From: Candidatus Sumerlaeota bacterium | GTDB taxonomy: Bacteria > Sumerlaeota > Sumerlaeia > JADFCT01 | Length of the DNA stretch: 28,413 bases | Reading direction: 5' to 3' | Assembly (NCBI GenBank): GCA_017161665.1 | Contig: JADFCT010000006.1 | Span: 1-28,413, forward strand | Notes under the pieces: model-generated | The model's database searches: none | The model's input: only the letters and a program-made list of their open reading frames with translations | What the model was told of the DNA's origin: nothing | Shown: positions 15,536 through 24,366 of the stretch, piece after piece | Layout: each line of letters begins with the position of its first letter | How positions within the stretch are numbered: position 1 is the first letter of the stretch | Position numbers and translations under genes: made by a program

Positions 15536-18469
15536 ATGACTCAACGCAATCTGAAAGTGTACGGCGCAGCGGAGCATAACCTCAAGAATGTGGATGTGGA
15601 AATTCCGCGCCATTCGCTGACCGTCGTCACGGGTCTGAGCGGTTCGGGGAAATCCTCGCTGGCCTTTGACACCATTTACGCCGAGGGCCAGCGTCGATAT
15701 GTGGAATCGCTGTCCGCCTATGCGCGGCAGTTCTTGGACCAGATGCAGAAGCCGAAGGTTGATCACATCGAGGGATTGAGTCCGGCCATTTCCATCGAAC
15801 AGAAATCGGTCAGCCGCAATCCGCGTTCGACCGTGGGAACGGTGACGGAAATCTACGACTACCTCCGTGTGCTCTATGCGAATGTGGGCCGTCCCCACTG
15901 TCCGGAATGCGGAATCGCTCTGGAGCGTCAAACGGTGCAGGACATCGTGGATCGGGTCCTGGCCTATCCCGCCGACGCGCGCGTTCTGATCATGGCCCCG
16001 ATTGTCCGGGGCCGGAAGGGAACCTATGAAAAACTCTTTGCGCAAGCCCTGAAAGAAGGTTTCGTCCGGGCTCGCGTGAACGGCGTTATCTACAACCTGG
16101 ATGAACCCATTAAACTCAAAAAGACGCATAAACACACGATCGAAATTGTCGTGGACCGGCTGGTGATCAAGGGCGATGTGGCCGGGCGATTGACGGACTC
16201 GGTGGAAATCGCCTTGAAGAAAGCCGAAGGTCTGGTGACCGTCGTGGTCCTGCCCTCCAGCAAGTCGGCCGGGGAGCAGCCGGCTCATGAAGAAACCTTC
16301 AGCGAATCCATGGCCTGTCCCGATCACGGCCCCCAGTTGCTGGAACAGACACCGCGCATCTTTTCGTTCAACTCCCCCTATGGCGCCTGTCCGGCATGTA
16401 ACGGTTTGGGAACCCATCAGGAAGTGGACTTAGATCTGCTGGTTCCGGACCCGTCCCTGAGTATCCGCGAAGGCGCCGTTCGCCCCTGGGGTGGTTTTTT
16501 TGACAAAGACACATCGGAGAGCAACGAAACGCCGAAAAAGGAAAAGCCCAAGCGCCGGAGCAAAAAAAACGAAGAGGGAAGCAAAGCCTGGAATACGCAA
16601 TTGATCGAATCGGTCGCCCGTCATTTCAAAATCGATCTGGACCGCCCCTGGAAAAAACTCAGCCCCAAGCATCGCAATCTATTGCTCCACGGAGCGGGCG
16701 ACGAAAAAGTCCCGATTGTCTATCGAACGGCCACGGGGGGCGAATATCGCAACCAGCACAAATGGGAAGGCGTCGTCTCGCGTATCCACCGCATGCTCAA
16801 GGAAACGGCATCGGAAATGATGCGGGACCATTACATGCAGTACTTCAGTGACAACCCCTGCCCCGCCTGCGGCGGCAGCCGATTGCGGCCTGAAGCGCTG
16901 GCCGTCACGATCGGGGGACAAAACATCGCTCAATTCTCAAGTCTATCCGTGACGAAAGCGCGCAAATTCATCGACGGTCTGAAACTGAAGGGACGTGAGG
17001 CGATGATCGCCAAGCAGCCGGTCAAAGAAATCAGCGAGCGGCTTTCCTTCCTCGAAAATGTCGGCCTGGACTATCTGACGCTGGATCGAAAATCGGGAAC
17101 ACTGGCGGGCGGCGAGGGCCAACGCATTCGGCTGGCGACCCAGATCGGCTCGCGCCTGGTGGGCGTCCTGTATATCCTGGACGAGCCGTCCATCGGTCTC
17201 CATCAACGGGACAATCATCGACTCATTGAAACGCTTGAGTCGTTAAGAGACCTGGGCAACACGGTCATTGTGGTCGAACACGACGAAGACACCATCCGTC
17301 GCGCCGACTACGTGATTGACCTGGGCCCCGGAGCCGGACGTCTGGGCGGCGAAGTGGTCTGCGCCGGAACACCCGAAGAAATCATGCGCTCGCCGGAGTC
17401 GATCACCGGGCGCTACCTGTCCGGCGTTGAGAAAATTGCCGTACCGAAAAAGCGGCGGCCCATCAATCCGGAGCGAACGCTCATCGTGCGCGGCGCGACG
17501 GAGCACAATCTGAAAGACATGGACGTCTCATTCCCACTGGGCGTATTCACCTGCGTAACGGGCGTGAGCGGTTCAGGTAAATCAACCCTGGTGAATGACA
17601 TTTTCTATCGGCGGTTGGCTCAGGTTTTATATAAAGCATCGGACAAACCGGGCGCTCATAAAGGGCTGGACGGACTGGAACTCATCGACAAAGTGATCAA
17701 TGTGGACCAGTCCCCCATCGGGCGGACGCCCCGTTCGAATCCGGCCACCTACATTGGTTTGTTCACGCTGATCCGTGACCTCTTTTCTCAATTGCCCGAA
17801 GCGCGGGCGCGAGGCTATCAGCCCGGCCGTTTTTCTTTCAATGTCAAAGGGGGGCGTTGCGAGACATGCAAAGGCGACGGGGTGATGAAAATTGAAATGC
17901 ACTTCCTGCCCGATGTCTATGTGACCTGTGACGTGTGCAAAGGGCGGCGATTCAATCGCGAAACGCTGGAGGTCATGTATCGCGGGCGAAATATCGCCGA
18001 GGTTCTGGATATGACGGTGGAAGAAGCGACGGATTTCTTTAGCGCCATCCCACTGGTCCGCTCCAAACTGCAAACCCTGTGTGACGTGGGGCTGGGCTAT
18101 ATCCATCTGGGCCAGCAGGCCACGACCCTTTCCGGCGGCGAAGCCCAGCGGGTCAAACTGGCCAAAGAACTCTCGAAACGCAACACAGGCAACACCGTAT
18201 ACGTCCTGGATGAACCGACAACGGGTCTACATTTCGAGGATATCAAGCATCTGCTCGCTGTTTTGAACCGGCTGGTGGATGAAGGGTCCACAGTCATTGT
18301 GATTGAGCACAATCTGGACGTAATTAAAACCGCTGATCACCTGATCGACCTGGGCCCCGAAGGCGGCGAGGGGGGCGGACGCATCCTGGGCGTCGGCACG
18401 CCCGAGAAAATGGCCCAGCACCCCCACTCGCATACCGGGCGCTTTCTGAAAACGATTTTGAAACGCTGA
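15536..18469 (+). CDS. uvrA: Excinuclease ABC subunit A (UvrA)
   Basis: A 977-residue DNA-damage sensor of nucleotide excision repair, which loads UvrB on lesions. It has two ABC ATPase modules with Walker A GLSGSGKS (33-40) and GVSGSGKST (676-684). Zinc-finger cysteines are CPECG near 121, CPACGGSRL in the middle and CETCKGDG with CDVCKG later. The signature YVESLSAYARQFL and both Walker B segments (LYILDEPSIGLHQRDN, YVLDEPTTGLHFED) are present. The second ABC signature is canonical (LSGGEAQR); the first reads LAGGEGQR. A lysine-rich insert at about 323-355 makes the protein slightly longer than the usual 940. It is separated by 9 bases from the convergent lyase-like gene. A palindrome upstream may regulate it. 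Confidence 0.97.
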   Translation: MTQRNLKVYGAAEHNLKNVDVEIPRHSLTVVTGLSGSGKSSLAFDTIYAEGQRRYVESLSAYARQFLDQMQKPKVDHIEGLSPAISIEQKSVSRNPRSTVGTVTEIYDYLRVLYANVGRPHCPECGIALERQTVQDIVDRVLAYPADARVLIMAPIVRGRKGTYEKLFAQALKEGFVRARVNGVIYNLDEPIKLKKTHKHTIEIVVDRLVIKGDVAGRLTDSVEIALKKAEGLVTVVVLPSSKSAGEQPAHEETFSESMACPDHGPQLLEQTPRIFSFNSPYGACPACNGLGTHQEVDLDLLVPDPSLSIREGAVRPWGGFFDKDTSESNETPKKEKPKRRSKKNEEGSKAWNTQLIESVARHFKIDLDRPWKKLSPKHRNLLLHGAGDEKVPIVYRTATGGEYRNQHKWEGVVSRIHRMLKETASEMMRDHYMQYFSDNPCPACGGSRLRPEALAVTIGGQNIAQFSSLSVTKARKFIDGLKLKGREAMIAKQPVKEISERLSFLENVGLDYLTLDRKSGTLAGGEGQRIRLATQIGSRLVGVLYILDEPSIGLHQRDNHRLIETLESLRDLGNTVIVVEHDEDTIRRADYVIDLGPGAGRLGGEVVCAGTPEEIMRSPESITGRYLSGVEKIAVPKKRRPINPERTLIVRGATEHNLKDMDVSFPLGVFTCVTGVSGSGKSTLVNDIFYRRLAQVLYKASDKPGAHKGLDGLELIDKVINVDQSPIGRTPRSNPATYIGLFTLIRDLFSQLPEARARGYQPGRFSFNVKGGRCETCKGDGVMKIEMHFLPDVYVTCDVCKGRRFNRETLEVMYRGRNIAEVLDMTVEEATDFFSAIPLVRSKLQTLCDVGLGYIHLGQQATTLSGGEAQRVKLAKELSKRNTGNTVYVLDEPTTGLHFEDIKHLLAVLNRLVDEGSTVIVIEHNLDVIKTADHLIDLGPEGGEGGGRILGVGTPEKMAQHPHSHTGRFLKTILKR

Positions 18470-18478
18470 ACGGCTGTT

Positions 18479-19318
18479 TCAAGGCCCAATGGGTCGCGTG
18501 GAAACGGCCACATTGTCGATGTAGAGATGATCCGCCGTTTCCGCCGCCCATGTGCCGCCGTGATAGATATTGATCCAGATATTCTGGATTTTGAGATTCG
18601 GATCTTGCCGCATCCGCAAGTCCGTTTTCTCATAGGCCAGTTTTCCGTCCACCCAGGCGCGGAGGATACCGTCTTTTTCGCCCGGCGTATTCATGCGGCA
18701 ATATTGCTCAATCCGATACCAGCGGTTGTTTTCCAATCGCCCCCGTTGCTCGCGATCCCATTTCCAGATTGCCCCGTATTGACCGGTCATATCGGCGTGA
18801 TAACAATAAAATCCCATGAGCGTTTTCCCATCCCGCTGACCGTCGAAGGAGCCCCGGGCGGACCATCCCTTATAGCCTTTGACGGGACGCCCCCCCCAAC
18901 CCGCGCGACCGTATGTCCCGCCAAACCCAGGCATTTTGCCGCCCCGTTTCGGATCCCAATCATCCGCCAGGCGAATGTAATAGCGAAAGTAAATGGCTTC
19001 CGGCTCTTCACCCAGCATTTTTTTGAAATCATATTCCAGGCTCAGACCGTAGTGGCCCCCTTTGTCAACGCGGATGCGCAACGCCTTTCCCGTCAATGGC
19101 TCGAACTTCAGTTCCGGATCCAAATCAACGATATCCACCCGCGGCGGCGCCTGCTTCAGTCCCCACTCCTTATACCAGTCCTCCGCCTCGAAATTACACG
19201 CGAAGACCGGCTTGGCTTCAGAGGCTTCAGACGCAGGCGCAGCGGGGACAAAAGGCCCAAGTCCCCTCAGCGCGAATGGCATGACGAGACAAAGGCCCGT
19301 AAAAACAAACGATCGCAT
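18479..19318 (-). CDS. Exported polysaccharide lyase-like protein (PL14-type jelly roll)
   Basis: A 279-residue protein with a signal peptide (MRSFVFTGLCLVMPFALRGL, followed by an Ala/Pro/Glu spacer) and one beta-sandwich domain. It has IYFRYYIRLADDW (109-121), GGKMPGFGGTYGRAGWG, a GWSARGSF strand (151-158), YCYHADM (171-177), RWYRIEQYCRMNTPGEKDG (199-217) and a C-terminal IYHGGTW. These marks recall family PL14 alginate/glucuronan lyases and related concanavalin-like domains, which cleave uronic-acid polymers by beta-elimination. Activity and substrate cannot be proved from sequence. ATG 19318 has AAGGGAA upstream; the frame is open to 19462 but that part is not family-like. It stands alone, convergent with uvrA and divergent from the small membrane protein. 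Confidence 0.72.
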   Translation of the reverse strand: MRSFVFTGLCLVMPFALRGLGPFVPAAPASEASEAKPVFACNFEAEDWYKEWGLKQAPPRVDIVDLDPELKFEPLTGKALRIRVDKGGHYGLSLEYDFKKMLGEEPEAIYFRYYIRLADDWDPKRGGKMPGFGGTYGRAGWGGRPVKGYKGWSARGSFDGQRDGKTLMGFYCYHADMTGQYGAIWKWDREQRGRLENNRWYRIEQYCRMNTPGEKDGILRAWVDGKLAYEKTDLRMRQDPNLKIQNIWINIYHGGTWAAETADHLYIDNVAVSTRPIGP

Positions 19319-19535
19319 AATGGTTCCCTTCGATTGAGATGACAAAAGGATATTGAGAAAACCAGGCGAAGGCAACCGATTAGGCTGCCGCGCCGCCTTC
19401 TCTGTTTCACATCGAATAAAAGGGCGCAAAACCAAGGGCGCCCCCCGTCCCCTCCGTCCCATTCGGAATCTCGCTTGACCGACGCATCAGAAGAAGACAA
19501 ACTCTTTCAAAAATCCATGATGAGGTGCTGGCTCC

Positions 19536-19829
19536 GTGAATCAAAACATCCCACTATTTATCGGCATCGGTCTGGCCGTGGCCTGGCTGACCGTTATTCT
19601 GTATGGGATTGACGCTCTGTATCGGCGAAAATCCCCTTTGTTTATCATCTATTGGGGCACGTGGATCTGTTACGTCCTCTGGCACATGAAGATCTCCAAA
19701 ACCAATCCCACCATTGAGATGCACGGCCTGATCAAGGTGATCCTCTTCATCTTCTTTGCTATGGGCGGGGTGTTTGCAATTTTCGGCTCGGACAAGGATA
19801 CGCCGCCGCCACAGCGGCGCGGTGAATAA
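19536..19829 (+). CDS. Small integral membrane protein, unknown function
   Basis: A 97-residue protein with three predicted membrane helices at about 6-25, 33-50 and 64-83, joined by short basic loops, and a hydrophilic tail DKDTPPPQRRGE. I recognise no family. The start is GTG 19536 with GAGGTG 8 bases upstream. Its stop overlaps the tilS start by one base (TAATG), so it is translated together with tilS. It is the first gene of that pair and lies downstream of a 217-base divergent intergenic region. Confidence 0.75.
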   Translation: MNQNIPLFIGIGLAVAWLTVILYGIDALYRRKSPLFIIYWGTWICYVLWHMKISKTNPTIEMHGLIKVILFIFFAMGGVFAIFGSDKDTPPPQRRGE

Positions 19830-20860
19830 TGCCCCCTGCGCAAAAGCCCCTTGATGGGGTTTATCATACGGCGATCGAAACCCTGATCCGCGAAAACATG
19901 TCCCCCGGACGCGGCCCCCTGTTGGCGGCTGTGTCCGGGGGTGTTGATTCCATGGTCATGCTCCATATCCTGAGTCGCTATGCGGAAGAGGCGCCATTGG
20001 ATTTGCGCGTCATCCACATCGACCATGGACTGCGGGGCGAAGAATCTACCGGCGATGCGCAGCACGTCCAATCCATCGCCTCAACACTGGGAACGCCGTG
20101 TCACGTCGAACATCTGAACCTGACCGCGCGCTCCGCCACCGGTCAGGCGAACACCTCTGTGGAGTCCCTGTGGCGTGACGCCCGTTTTGAAGCCATCCGC
20201 TGTCATGCCCACGCCATCGGCGCCGGCGTCGTGGCCGTGGGACACACACGGGATGATCTGGCCGAAACGGTGTTGATGCGATTGATTCGCGGCGCCGGAC
20301 TTGCGGGACTCGCCGCCTTCGGCCCGGTGACAATCCGCGAAACGTTCCGAATCGTCCGCCCCCTCTATGACCTGTCTCGCTCTCAGATCATCGAGTGGGC
20401 CTGCGCGCATGGAATCCACTGGCGCGAGGACGCCTCGAACCGCGACCGCGACCGGCTTCGAAACCGTGTCCGACTGGACCTTATCCCCCACCTTGAATCC
20501 ACCTTCAATCCGTCCATCCGCGACGCCCTCTTTCGCGCCGCCGAAACAGCTCGAACCGACGACGCCTATATGGAAACCGTGGCGAAATCCATTGCGGATC
20601 AATGGGATTTCACCCCCCACGCCCCCCCCCACACCATTTCCCTGAGGGACTTGAAAGAACTGCACCCCGCCATCCTCCGCCGTGTGCTGCGGAACTGGCT
20701 CACCGATCTGACGGGGGAGTCTTATCCGCCATCCTATAACGAAATCGGACAGTTGATGGACCTCATCCATCATAAGCCCACCGGCAAACAAGTCGTCTGG
20801 CGGAGACGTTGGCGATTTATCCGCCTGCGCCGCCACATCCGGACCGAACCAATAGACTGA
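19829..20860 (+). CDS. tilS: tRNA(Ile)-lysidine synthase TilS
   Basis: A 343-residue ATP-dependent enzyme that converts C34 of the CAU-anticodon isoleucine tRNA to lysidine, changing both codon reading and aminoacylation. The PP-loop motif SGGVDS is at 36-41, followed by VIHIDHGLRGEES, and GHTRDDLAETVLMRLIRGAG in the middle. DASNRDRDRLRNRVRLDLIP is the typical segment that contacts tRNA. The C-terminal region is short: the protein resembles the compact type without a full TilS C-terminal domain. The ATG overlaps the stop of the small membrane protein. It converges on rsmA with a gap of 6 bases. Confidence 0.95.
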   Translation: MPPAQKPLDGVYHTAIETLIRENMSPGRGPLLAAVSGGVDSMVMLHILSRYAEEAPLDLRVIHIDHGLRGEESTGDAQHVQSIASTLGTPCHVEHLNLTARSATGQANTSVESLWRDARFEAIRCHAHAIGAGVVAVGHTRDDLAETVLMRLIRGAGLAGLAAFGPVTIRETFRIVRPLYDLSRSQIIEWACAHGIHWREDASNRDRDRLRNRVRLDLIPHLESTFNPSIRDALFRAAETARTDDAYMETVAKSIADQWDFTPHAPPHTISLRDLKELHPAILRRVLRNWLTDLTGESYPPSYNEIGQLMDLIHHKPTGKQVVWRRRWRFIRLRRHIRTEPID

Positions 20861-20866
20861 CCGGCC

Positions 20867-21769
20867 TTACGCGTTCCGAATGGATTCGGCCGCCCGATAA
20901 AGCGTGATGGCTTCGGATAGCGTGAACGATTCGCCCCGCCGGACGGGATCAATGCCGGCATCCTCAAGCGCCTGTTTCCATTGCTCCAGATTCAGCCCCA
21001 GCGCCCCGGCCTGATGGAGAGAGTTGAAAACCTGTTTGCGACGATGCGCAAAGAGGCCGTCGGCCATCTTAAAAAACTGAATTTGTTCTTCGAGCATGGG
21101 AAGCGCAGGACTATCGAGCCGCTCGATACGCAGGATCGCCGAATGCACGCGGGGCCGGGGAAAAAAATGGGTGGGCGGGACAACGGCGATGAGTTCCGGG
21201 CGGGAAACCAGGGCGAACTTGAGCGGCAATGCCCCCCAAATCTTCTCACCCGGATGGGCGCACAGACGTTCGCCGACTTCCAATTGGACGAGGAAGACAA
21301 TTCGCCGCCAGGGAAGCGGACTCTTTAATATGGCATTCAGGAGGGGGGAACTGATCTGATAGGGGATATTGCCGGCGATGACCAGATCGGGTTCCTCCAG
21401 CCAGTCACGAGCCGGCTTTTTCCAGGGCCACTTCATGGCGTCGCCATATTCAAAAGACAAACTGTCGTAGGCAGCCGCCATTTTCTCGTGCAAGACGGCA
21501 AACTTGCGATCCAGTTCCAACGAGACAATGCGTCGAGCCGACTCGGCCAGGCGCGTGGTCAGGTTGCCAATGCCCGCGCCGACTTCGATCACGGCGGTTG
21601 AGGCGCCCAAGGCGCAGGCGGCCACGACCTGATCCAAGACATCCTCATTGATCAGATAATGTTGCCCCAATGATTTCTCAGCGCTCAGGCCATAGCGCTT
21701 GAGCAAGTCGATAATATAACGCCGCGCCTGTTTGGGCGACAAGCGTTGAGGAGCCTTGTTTTCAGTCAT
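20867..21769 (-). CDS. rsmA: 16S rRNA (A1518/A1519-N6)-dimethyltransferase RsmA (KsgA)
   Basis: A 300-residue SAM-dependent methyltransferase that dimethylates the two adjacent adenines in helix 45 of 16S rRNA, a late check in small-subunit assembly. It has KSLGQHYLIN (32-41), the SAM motif IEVGAGIGNLT (61-71), SLELD for the ribose contact, and the catalytic NIPYQISSPLL (134-144). The C-terminal helical domain ends with a normal FAHRRKQVFNSL block. The start overlaps the end of pdxA by 8 bases. It is the last gene of the lipoprotein-surA-pdxA-rsmA operon. Confidence 0.96.
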   Translation of the reverse strand: MTENKAPQRLSPKQARRYIIDLLKRYGLSAEKSLGQHYLINEDVLDQVVAACALGASTAVIEVGAGIGNLTTRLAESARRIVSLELDRKFAVLHEKMAAAYDSLSFEYGDAMKWPWKKPARDWLEEPDLVIAGNIPYQISSPLLNAILKSPLPWRRIVFLVQLEVGERLCAHPGEKIWGALPLKFALVSRPELIAVVPPTHFFPRPRVHSAILRIERLDSPALPMLEEQIQFFKMADGLFAHRRKQVFNSLHQAGALGLNLEQWKQALEDAGIDPVRRGESFTLSEAITLYRAAESIRNA

Positions 21770-22820
21770 GGGACATCGGTTCTCTGAGAATGGATTGACG
21801 GGATTGCGCCAGAATCACCGCGTCGCGCAACGCGCATCGCATGCTGCCGGGATTGGCGCAGTAACGGGGGGCGATGTCCATGGCGGAACCATGATCAGCG
21901 GACGTGCGAATAAAGGGCAATCCCAGCGTAATATTGACCCCTTCGTGAAAGGCGACGGTTTTGAGCGCGCCAAGGGCCTGATCATGATACATGGCGACCA
22001 CACAATCATATCGCCCTTCGCGCATGGCATGAAAGACGGTATCGGCAGCCAGTGGGCCTTCGACCGGGATGCCGTTGGCCCGAACCGCCTCAAGAACGGG
22101 ACGGATCACCAATGCTTCTTCATCGCCCAACACCCCCCCATCTCCGGCGTGGGGGTTGAGCCCCGTCACGGCGATGCGGGGCCGAACAAAGGCCCAGTCC
22201 TGGACCAGGGAGCGATGAACGATTTCAATTGTCTCACGGACAGCCGTCGGTGTAATCAAATCGGCCAGTTGGCGAATGGGAGCATGTGTCGTCACCAAGG
22301 CCACACGCAATCCACCTCCTTGCAGCAACATGACCACCCGGCGCACGCCGGCTTCATGAGCCAGAATTTCCGTATGCCCCACAAAGTCATGACCGGCCAG
22401 ATGCAGCCCCTGTTTGTGAAGCGGGGCCGTGCAGATACCGTCCGCCCGACCGTCCATGGCGAGACGAATGGCCAGGCAAAGCGATTGAAACGCCGCATCG
22501 CCCCCGTGGGCCGTAATCCGACCAAGTTCAAACGCAGGCCACCGCCCGCTTCCCTCCGGCTCAAGCGCCGTCAAGCCGCCCTTTTCCCAATCAATGGCAG
22601 CCGGATCCTGCAGAACACAAAGCGATGCAGCGAGGCCCTCAGCCCCCAGGGCGCGTAGGGCTTGACGGAATGGCTCGGCGGGGCCGACCACCACATAACG
22701 GCCCTCCGGCGGCAGATCCCCGGTCAGAGCCCGAGCCACAATCTCCGGCCCCACGCCGCCCGGATCCCCCAATGTCACGGCGATACGGGAATACGAAATT
22801 GATTGGGATGATTGACTCAC
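21762..22820 (-). CDS. pdxA: 4-hydroxythreonine-4-phosphate dehydrogenase PdxA
   Basis: A 352-residue NAD-dependent enzyme of the deoxyxylulose-5-phosphate-independent-branch joining step in pyridoxal phosphate synthesis: it oxidises and decarboxylates 4-hydroxythreonine phosphate, whose product PdxJ condenses. Marks are VTLGDPGGVGPEI (16-27), TAPLHKQGL, FVGHTE, NPHAGDGGVLGDEE and MYHDQ; the three His residues of the last three motifs are the metal ligands. FIRTSADHGSAMDIA near the C-terminus is typical. The start is GTG at 22820 and overlaps the surA-like stop as GTGA. The related enzyme PdxA2 acts on other substrates, but the neighbours here (surA, rsmA) are those of genuine pdxA. Confidence 0.95.
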   Translation of the reverse strand: MSQSSQSISYSRIAVTLGDPGGVGPEIVARALTGDLPPEGRYVVVGPAEPFRQALRALGAEGLAASLCVLQDPAAIDWEKGGLTALEPEGSGRWPAFELGRITAHGGDAAFQSLCLAIRLAMDGRADGICTAPLHKQGLHLAGHDFVGHTEILAHEAGVRRVVMLLQGGGLRVALVTTHAPIRQLADLITPTAVRETIEIVHRSLVQDWAFVRPRIAVTGLNPHAGDGGVLGDEEALVIRPVLEAVRANGIPVEGPLAADTVFHAMREGRYDCVVAMYHDQALGALKTVAFHEGVNITLGLPFIRTSADHGSAMDIAPRYCANPGSMRCALRDAVILAQSRQSILREPMSHD

Positions 22821-23857
22821 GGTTGTGGAAGATCCTTTGCTGTCACCGAAGTGGCTTCATCGTCAGCAGTTGTGGACGGTGTTTCCAGAGGGAAGTACTG
22901 AACGTTGGCTTTGAGCCGCAAATCGGCAATCCATTTTTGACGAACGACAGCCGCTTTTTCCTGATACAGAATGCTTTCCGCATCATGAATCCGGCTCAAC
23001 CGAATGACATGATATCCCTTTTCCGTTTTGATGGGCGCGGAAACCTCGCCGAGTTTCATGGATTCAATGGCCACCCGTAAGGCGGGATTGAGCCGAGAGG
23101 GCATCAACCCAACGATGGCGCCGCCCTGATAGCGGGTGGCGGAATCTGCGGAATATTGGAGGGCCAGTTGGGCCATCTCTTCGCCTCGCTGTAGGCGCGC
23201 CATCAGGTCCACGGCCTGGCTCAAAGCCTGATGCGCCGCCTGAGCCGGCGAATCGGATTCGGGAATGGCGATCAGAATTTGCTCAATGTCGTAGGCCACC
23301 GTATCCTTTTCTTCCGCCTTGCGTCGGGCCTCAAATTCGGCCACCTCCTCGTGGGTGATTGTCACCTTTTGCGCAATGGCGCGATGGATTAAATACTGAT
23401 CGCTTTCCTTTTTCCGTACCAGTTCCCGGAGTGTGTTTTCATCCAGAAGGCTCTTCCGCAGGAAAAGCCGATACGCCTCATCGGACGAAAACCGCCGGCG
23501 AAAGGTTTTGAGAAGATCATTAACATTTCGCTCCACGACTTCGCGATCGATTTCGATTCCCATCTTCTGAGCGGCCTGGGTTAAGAGGACACGGTCAATG
23601 ATACCATCCAGGGCTTTCGCCAGTTCGCGGGCGTCTTGGTCGGTCTGTATCGCCGACTGAGCGCCGGTTTGTCCCCAGGCGGCTTCGCGCACTTCGCTCA
23701 ATGTAATCAGTTCACCGTTCACGGCGGCGACCACCCGGTCCCAGACCGTCTCGGCGGCGTTCGCGCCGAGCATCAAAGCGAGAATACCAATCCAGCCGCC
23801 AAGGAAACACCCTGCGGAATGGAATAGGGGACGGCGCGCGTCATGCAGGCAAATCAT
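22817..23857 (-). CDS. surA: SurA-like periplasmic peptidyl-prolyl cis-trans isomerase
   Basis: A 346-residue exported chaperone. The N-terminus has a signal sequence or anchor (GCFLGGWIGILALMLGANAA), then a SurA N-domain beginning DRVVAAVNGELITLSEV and running to about 165. One parvulin (PpiC) domain lies at about 190-290, with DIEQILIAIPE, a SADSATRYQGGAIVGLM core and GEVSAPIKTEKGYHVIRL. SurA of E. coli has two parvulin domains and this protein only one. It should help outer-membrane proteins fold in the periplasm. The ATG at 23857 overlaps the lipoprotein stop (ATGA), and the frame open upstream to 23941 is ignored for that reason. It is followed by pdxA with a 4-base overlap. Confidence 0.88.
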   Translation of the reverse strand: MICLHDARRPLFHSAGCFLGGWIGILALMLGANAAETVWDRVVAAVNGELITLSEVREAAWGQTGAQSAIQTDQDARELAKALDGIIDRVLLTQAAQKMGIEIDREVVERNVNDLLKTFRRRFSSDEAYRLFLRKSLLDENTLRELVRKKESDQYLIHRAIAQKVTITHEEVAEFEARRKAEEKDTVAYDIEQILIAIPESDSPAQAAHQALSQAVDLMARLQRGEEMAQLALQYSADSATRYQGGAIVGLMPSRLNPALRVAIESMKLGEVSAPIKTEKGYHVIRLSRIHDAESILYQEKAAVVRQKWIADLRLKANVQYFPLETPSTTADDEATSVTAKDLPQP

Positions 23858-24204
23858 GGATTGGGCGGACCTTGAGGGGTGGATTCGGAAACGAAACGGC
23901 CGGTCTCTCCGGCAGCGCCTTGAGCGGCAAAGGCTTTCCACTGTTCGGCAAATTGCGCATAGACCTTGGCCTGTCGGGCGTATTCCTGATAGGCCTTCGC
24001 ATCGCCTTTTTCTTCCATTTGGGACGCCAGTTTGAAGTATTCGAGTCCAATCATCAGATAGGCGTCAGCGGCGTGATCATAGAACGCGTGAATTTCGGCC
24101 AGGACTTGGTCTTCCATCGTGGGTTGTTCAATAGGCGGTGTAAAACACCCGGTTGCCACCAGGCAGGTCATCATAATCAGGATACGTTGAACGTATTGGA
24201 GCAT
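23854..24204 (-). CDS. Small predicted lipoprotein, unknown function
   Basis: A 116-residue protein with a hydrophobic leader (ILIMMTCLVATGC) ending in a lipobox-like ATGC, so Cys20 is likely lipidated. The mature part is almost wholly helical (AFYDHAADAYLMIGLEYFKL, then KAYQEYARQAKVYAQFAEQW) and resembles one tetratricopeptide-like or coiled-coil hairpin; the tail is Gly/Pro rich. No family is recognised. ATG 24204 follows AAAGGA. It is the first gene of the operon and overlaps the SurA-like gene by 4 bases, so an envelope role with SurA is plausible. Confidence 0.75.
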   Translation of the reverse strand: MLQYVQRILIMMTCLVATGCFTPPIEQPTMEDQVLAEIHAFYDHAADAYLMIGLEYFKLASQMEEKGDAKAYQEYARQAKVYAQFAEQWKAFAAQGAAGETGRFVSESTPQGPPNP

Positions 24205-24310
24205 GGATCGGAATCCTTTCTCGGAATGAACGTCGCTTGCATGGGATCATTGCCGGGGGCTCGGGCGGGGTCAATTGAATTTCCACCCCCCCCACGCGCG
24301 TCATATATGG

Positions 24311-24340
24311 CCAGCCCCCCCGCCAGGGCGGAGGGGCCGG
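24311..24340 (-). terminator. GC-rich hairpin after the bactofilin gene
   Basis: About 27 bases downstream of the bactofilin stop the minus strand can form a GC-rich stem of roughly 11 pairs with two mismatches and a 4-base loop. There is no T tract after it, so it would be a weak intrinsic terminator or a barrier before the lipoprotein promoter. Confidence 0.35.
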
Positions 24341-24366
24341 ATCAATCATGCCTGACGTCATGCCGA

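Noticed and set aside
15251..16417. 388-codon open frame on the minus strand
   Set aside because: Antisense to the start of uvrA and reaching into the intergenic region; no recognisable domain or ribosome site.
21756..22658. 300-codon open frame on the plus strand
   Set aside because: Antisense shadow of pdxA.
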